Below, piece by piece: positions 16,201 to 18,076 of a DNA stretch of 18,076 nucleotides (positions within the stretch are counted from its first letter, which is position 1; each line of letters starts with the position of its first letter). The notes under the pieces were generated by a model. That model was given only the letters and a program-made list of their open reading frames with translations, made no database searches and had not been told where the DNA came from. A program made the translations under genes and the position numbers. The stretch covers positions 1 to 18,076 of the forward strand of contig JAISAD010000130.1 of assembly GCA_031266895.1 (NCBI GenBank). The letters run 5' to 3'. Origin of the DNA: Bacteroidales bacterium. GTDB lineage: Bacteria > Bacteroidota > Bacteroidia > Bacteroidales > WCHB1-69.

Positions 16201-16377
16201 ATACACGTTTACAATCGCTGGGGCAATTGCGTTTTCAGTTCTCAAGATCCTCATTTCAGCTGGGACGGCAGATTTAAAGGTACATTGCAGACCGGGCAAA
16301 TCTTTTCCTACGTCATCTATTATACTCCCGTACAAGATAGAAAACAGGTCTATGCAGGGCATATAACAGTGTTGTAA
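10234..16377 (+). CDS. Giant secreted modular protein, T9SS type B, with LamG and Cys-pair repeats
   Basis: A 2047-residue extracellular protein, probably an adhesin or glycan-binding protein. Order: signal peptide (about 1-23, ending FFLAAQ); LamG-like domain 1 (about 30-265, GYWSLDGNVYDASG); one Cys-pair repeat (about 273-325); LamG-like domain 2 (about 333-540, LVAWYPFNGNADDG); eleven repeats (543-1109); an Ig-like segment (about 1110-1200); a jelly-roll-like domain starting ILFKEDFDSYGDG (about 1210-1407); two Ig-like domains (about 1408-1619); five repeats (1620-1885); a PKD/Ig-like segment; and a C-terminal CHU_C-type gliding/type IX sorting domain (about 1956-2047, LPNAVTPGNADGINDYF to YAGHITVL). 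The family context says export through the type IX system. Two ATGs in a row (10234, 10237) leave the start one codon uncertain. No catalytic domain is visible. It converges on the M16 gene 23 bases away. Confidence 0.93.
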   Translation: MMADNIRRIILFFFFSAPFFLAAQTIPTANLCGYWSLDGNVYDASGNVNHGELHGAATYCPDRFGVPDKAVKLGGFLNPSAIRVPNSPSLHLDHELTIACWFKLDDAGGMDIWGDFTTTTQTLHNFVNKDGKKSGFILNYSFDFTTETQGFNFAIINTPGCVTTVADFAYDDIQSCINTEWRHMAVVVDSISITVYVNGMQKHRQTYNSQINFTEANERDLYFGRYGYNCGMSNYWYPLNGRLDDIVYYNRALSQAEINELFNYPVPYAPLAMVRDTIEDVVAVGDVYENNGFSLPAQNEPGLHTYSRTNGCDSIWILNLLVIDPCEGLQDAIIVSGLVAWYPFNGNADDGTMNLNHGVIHGATLIADRHGNPSSACHFDGVDDYIEIPNAPQLSALTTDFTVSFWVKSSSTDIAPFCKSAVNALPVQFGIHSLYNSQTNATEISILCNGNEFLFEYELPTDEWYQIVMIFEQNSCRLLVNNSEVPVAGTLPAGFPFSSDNDLYIGKDPHDATEYHSGEVDDIRIYSRVLSSGEISILYQGGVEISDTICLGESYNDNGFSLPAQTIAGDFEHTLNLQNIMGCDSTVTLHFTVKPLNEKIINDTICLGETRNFYGTDVNANDTYTVTVSGQECDTVIILHLIVNQTYNDTLNISICEGESYLFNGNSYDATGIHTDSLQTTAGCDSIVTLCLTVNSNSTYGFVDTICEGQPYNKNGFLLPAQAAAGDFEHTLDLQNVRGCDSTVTLYLTVEPASIYEYADTICEGQPYNNNGFSLPAQTATGNFEHRQDLQNLYDCDSTVILNLTIKPLNVKTVNDTICLGETYDFYGDELNAAGTYTDTVSGPECDTVVTLHLAVNQSDDILNISICEGESYLFDGINYEATGIYTAHFQNSRGCDSAVTLNLTVEPLNTKTITHAICPDETYNFYGTGINTAGTYTITVSGPECDTVVTLHLAINPIYNDTLNISICEGKSYLFNGNSYDTAGIHTANLQTAAGCDSTVTLNLTVKPLNTKTIHDTICANETCNFYGEELNTAGTYIDTVSGPECDTVVTLHLAVNQTYRDTLNVSIYESESYLFAGNSYSTTGTYTANLQTVQGCDSIWVLNLNVMGLYHPFSHAYIACPGTSVNMGFNAITGVEYYWYTGETGGVPIGGNPSDTLTVIKDQTPVQTWWVEAFFNGITSPRYQVDLELSDNCGVINPVGCAATGTILFKEDFDSYGDGLNSLSPNFSTEPLPAGRTTYGFVSSNIDPTDGNYALAKYAYGNLVWSLSNDCNPQNDSTTGRFMLVNADYAPKVFYRQSITNLCSGSLLYFSAMIANCHLEPYQGLKPNLSYFLLDSLTSEVIASFHTGDIPNATHAIDWRQWGFSFLIPPNINSLVLEIKNNQVGGLGNDLGLDNIEIRLCVPPVTLTQPAGRDTAMCTGNSLTFEGVYTDDGTFTSGGNDLVYRWEHSSTGDINNPTAWTAIAATQGTSATGNLTGTYTLGAITVADSGYYRLVVSNADNINNSNCRAVSEIVHLRTIQSVVSGTVSANQTVCYDSIPATLTSTAASAGSLDLTYQWQQRINGGTAWTSVTAGTGETTLNYTPPALSQTMQYRLITTGGMVFCQTDTSNAVTVTALPLVDPVAIDTAICQGSTYSFNGSTFSTTGIYVAHLATANGCDSTVTLHLTVKPNTIYEYADTVCIGETYSYNGFSLPAQTVAGNFAHERHLPNYLGCDSTVMLHLTVQAANIKTVNAAICWNEIYSFYGEELNAAGTYTDTISGPKCDTVVTLHLTVNQTYNDTLNISICEGESYLFAGNSYNTAGTHTASLQTATGCDSIVTLHLTVNTSYSIQIEDVCCMDETYQKYGFQLPPSQSPGIYEHVQHLQSATGCDSTVTIWLTVPNVSVEIDMTPEDFCEKYYTVLTAVTNNIDIEWNTGEVSQSITVTERGNYTVTVTDTSAICKATDVVEIAPCNPLLLLPNAVTPGNADGINDYFRLANPEAFEAIEIHVYNRWGNCVFSSQDPHFSWDGRFKGTLQTGQIFSYVIYYTPVQDRKQVYAGHITVL
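11860..13563 (+). repeat. Block of eleven Cys-pair repeats inside the giant gene
   Basis: Eleven in-frame repeats with a near-constant frame: an IC near the start, a G or Y turn, and GCDS or ECDT followed by VTLHLTV. Three subtypes occur. A, about 53-57 residues, has GFSLPAQ. B, exactly 50 residues, has NFYG and SGPECDTVV. C, 50-51 residues, has ICEGESYLF and GCDS. The order is A B C A A B C B C B C. Unit starts: 11860, 12019, 12169, 12319, 12490, 12658, 12808, 12958, 13108, 13261 and 13411. Two B units share about 60 identical bases (12748-12807 and 13351-13410), a sign of recent duplication or gene conversion. Confidence 0.9.
15091..15888 (+). repeat. Second block of five Cys-pair repeats in the giant gene
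   Basis: Five further units in order C A B C A, starting at 15091, 15250, 15418, 15568 and 15718. The B (15418-15567) and C (15568-15717) units are again exactly 150 bases, as in the first block. The last unit is the most divergent, with VCCMDETY in place of the usual IC motif and GCDSTVTIWLTV at its end. Confidence 0.88.
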
Positions 16378-16394
16378 AAACTGTAAAAATGCAT

Positions 16395-16410
16395 CAGCGC
16401 TTAAGTGCTG
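16395..16410. terminator. Weak hairpin between convergent genes
   Basis: CAGCGCTTAAGTGCTG forms a nearly perfect stem (one G-T pair, four-base loop) across the M16 stop at 16401, only 18 bases after the giant-gene stop. It lacks a T-run on either side, so it may only be a partial bidirectional terminator. Confidence 0.3.
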
Positions 16411-17633
16411 TAAAACAGTGTATTCCCCTTTAAATTAAATAACTTTTCGGCGCAGCGGAGCAGTTGTTCGGCAGTTACGGTTTCATAATACTCTTTTTCG
16501 CGTTCAAAATTTTCAGCGCAACTAAGTGTTTCGGCTAAGGCAAGACCCGAGGAACGCTCTTCAATTTTTATTTCGCTCTTTAATAAAACAGTAGCCACTC
16601 TATTTTTTACTTTGGTAAGATTTTGAGCTATGGGAGTGGCAAAATTCAAATTTTCAAGGTATTCCGACACTGCATTATAGGCTTTCTGTAAACTTACTCC
16701 CTTTGCAGGCCGTCCGCCGATTACAAAAAGACCTGTGTCGAAAGTTTCTGTAATATAAGCTGTTATATCTGTAAAAAGTGCCCGTTTAGTAATAAACTCC
16801 TGATAAAGCAAAGACGATTGTCCGCTGCCCAGTAAATCGGACAGCAGGTCGCAGGCATGATAATCGGGATGGAGACGTGAGCACATGGGCCTGCCCGTCA
16901 TCAGCATGTCAGAGGGGACATCACGCTCTACAACTTTCAATTGCCCATCTTTCCACTCCTCCTTTGGGTAAAGGTGTTCTACAGACGCTCCCGCCGGAAT
17001 ATCGCCAAACCATTTTTCTACCAGCGAAATAGCTTCATTGGCGCGAATGGCTCCCGAAAGGGTTAGTACTGCATTATTCGGTACATAATAGCGATGAAAG
17101 AAGCTTTTGATATCATGCATTGTAACTTTTTCAATATGAGACAGTTCTTTTCCTATAGGCAGCCATTTGTAAGGATGTTTTTCATACATGAAATCGTTGA
17201 AAAGAAGCCATAAATCGCCATAGGGACGATTGAGAAAATTTTCTTTAAACTCCTCCATTACAACCTGTTGCTGTATGTGCAACTGCTCTTCATCGAAAGC
17301 CAGTTCCAGCATTCGATCTGACTCCAGCCAGAGGGCGGTTTCCAGATTGCTGGCAGGCAATGTGATGTAATAGTGTGTTAAATCCTGGGTGGTGTAGGCA
17401 TTATTGATTGCACCTGTCCGTTGCAAATGATAATCATAGTCGGCAATATGCCTGGAGCCGCAAAACATGTAATGTTCCATCAGGTGCGCCATGCCGGTTA
17501 AGTGGGGCTGCTCATCGCGTGATCCTGCAGCATACACAATGTTGCAGGATATTAATGGGGTAGTGAGATCTTCATGTACTATAACACGCAATCCATTAGA
17601 GAGTTGCGTTCGGGTAAATGCAATCTTCGCCAT
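16401..17633 (-). CDS. M16 family zinc metallopeptidase (PqqL/processing-peptidase-like)
   Basis: A 410-residue peptidase of the M16 (pitrilysin/processing peptidase) family, which cleaves short or unfolded peptides. The inverted zinc motif HxxEH is HLMEH at residues 50-54. The third zinc ligand is expected in VVMEEFKE (124-131), about 74 residues on, as in the family. The second half (about 180-410), with a GSGQSSLLYQEF block near the middle, is the inactive partner fold. It has no signal peptide, so it is probably cytosolic. Length fits the short bacterial M16B forms. It begins 7 bases after the lepB stop, so the two are an operon. The start ATG (17631-17633) leads directly into the conserved SNGLRVIVHED. 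Confidence 0.93.
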   Translation of the reverse strand: MAKIAFTRTQLSNGLRVIVHEDLTTPLISCNIVYAAGSRDEQPHLTGMAHLMEHYMFCGSRHIADYDYHLQRTGAINNAYTTQDLTHYYITLPASNLETALWLESDRMLELAFDEEQLHIQQQVVMEEFKENFLNRPYGDLWLLFNDFMYEKHPYKWLPIGKELSHIEKVTMHDIKSFFHRYYVPNNAVLTLSGAIRANEAISLVEKWFGDIPAGASVEHLYPKEEWKDGQLKVVERDVPSDMLMTGRPMCSRLHPDYHACDLLSDLLGSGQSSLLYQEFITKRALFTDITAYITETFDTGLFVIGGRPAKGVSLQKAYNAVSEYLENLNFATPIAQNLTKVKNRVATVLLKSEIKIEERSSGLALAETLSCAENFEREKEYYETVTAEQLLRCAEKLFNLKGNTLFYST

Positions 17634-17640
17634 TTGTTGC

Positions 17641-18076
17641 CTATTCGTTTTTAATTAATTTAAACATGCGACTCCAACGAATTTTTCCCTCGCCTAATTC
17701 TTTAAATTTATCCAAGGAAAGCCATACAAATTTTGGTTTGCCTACAATATGATCTTCGGGTACAAAACCCCAAAAGCGAGAGTCGGCCGAATTGTGGCGG
17801 TTATCTCCCATCATAAAATAGTAATTTTGCTTAAAAGTATAACTGTGAGCCTCTTGGCCGTTAATTAAAATTCGACCATTTTGAATCTCTAACGTATTGT
17901 GCTCATAATGGGTGATAATTTTACTGTAGAGCACTATTGTAGAATCGTTTAATGTTACTGTAACGCCAGATTTTGGCACAGTTAGCGGCCCAAAATTATC
18001 CTTATTCCAGTGATAACGCGGGTCGTGTGGAAAGATGTCAAGGCTGGTTTCCCCTTCTTTATCTATCATCGGTTCT
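17641..18076 (-). CDS. lepB: Signal peptidase I, C-terminal part (cut by window edge)
   Basis: The frame is open to the window edge at 18076, so the N-terminus is missing. The methionine at 18067-18069 is internal: the preceding codons (EP) continue the alignment-like stretch into MIDKEGETSLDIFPHD. The fragment has the box E motif GDNRHNSADSRFWG followed by FVPEDHIVGKP, diagnostic of type I signal peptidases that remove signal peptides after Sec export. The catalytic Ser and Lys lie upstream, outside the window. The region between (YHWNKDNFGPLTVP) is the longer insert typical of Bacteroidota LepB. It is the upstream gene of an operon with the M16 peptidase. Confidence 0.95.
   Translation of the reverse strand, partial: EPMIDKEGETSLDIFPHDPRYHWNKDNFGPLTVPKSGVTVTLNDSTIVLYSKIITHYEHNTLEIQNGRILINGQEAHSYTFKQNYYFMMGDNRHNSADSRFWGFVPEDHIVGKPKFVWLSLDKFKELGEGKIRWSRMFKLIKNE

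Overview
The window looks like chromosomal DNA of a Bacteroidota bacterium, probably a Bacteroidales relative and perhaps uncultured. Four things support this. First, five promoter -7 boxes fit the phylum's TAnnTTTG pattern, while Shine-Dalgarno sites are mostly weak. Second, there is a giant secreted protein ending in a gliding-motility/type IX secretion (type B, CHU_C-like) sorting domain. Third, there is a DUF6261-like protein. Fourth, FtcD is bifunctional and signal peptidase I has the long Bacteroidota form. I see no rRNA, tRNA, transposase, phage gene or CRISPR array.

Layout, left to right. Positions 1-135 (-) hold the first 45 codons of a secreted protein. Its upstream region (136-355) is very AT-rich and carries a duplicated TTAGCAT-containing module. 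Positions 353-2829 (-) form an apparent operon: promoter, an array of 42-bp tandem repeats that stays open as a 98-codon frame, a DUF6261-like protein with an Ig-like tail, a patatin-like phospholipase, and a 35-codon in-frame coding-like tail after the patatin stop. Positions 2892-7307 (-) hold the housekeeping cluster dnaA, recJ and a family 4 glycosyltransferase; recJ and the glycosyltransferase overlap by one base. Positions 7679-8110 (-) encode a cysteine-rich lipoprotein with its own promoter and a strong terminator. Positions 8229-9929 (-) encode bifunctional FtcD (histidine/folate one-carbon metabolism).

Positions 10234-16377 (+) encode a 2047-residue secreted, modular protein: two LamG-like domains, 17 copies of a two-cysteine repeat of about 50 residues in three subtypes, a jelly-roll-like domain, Ig-like domains and the C-terminal sorting domain. 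Positions 16401-18076 (-) hold an M16 zinc peptidase and, upstream of it in the same operon, the C-terminal part of signal peptidase I, cut by the window edge.

The best candidates for something not routinely described are the promoter / 42-bp array / DUF6261 / patatin unit with its odd tail, and the ordered repeat arrangement in the giant surface protein. No function of the first unit can be proven from sequence alone. A defence role is only an analogy to patatin effectors such as CapV, and no cyclic-nucleotide synthase is visible here.
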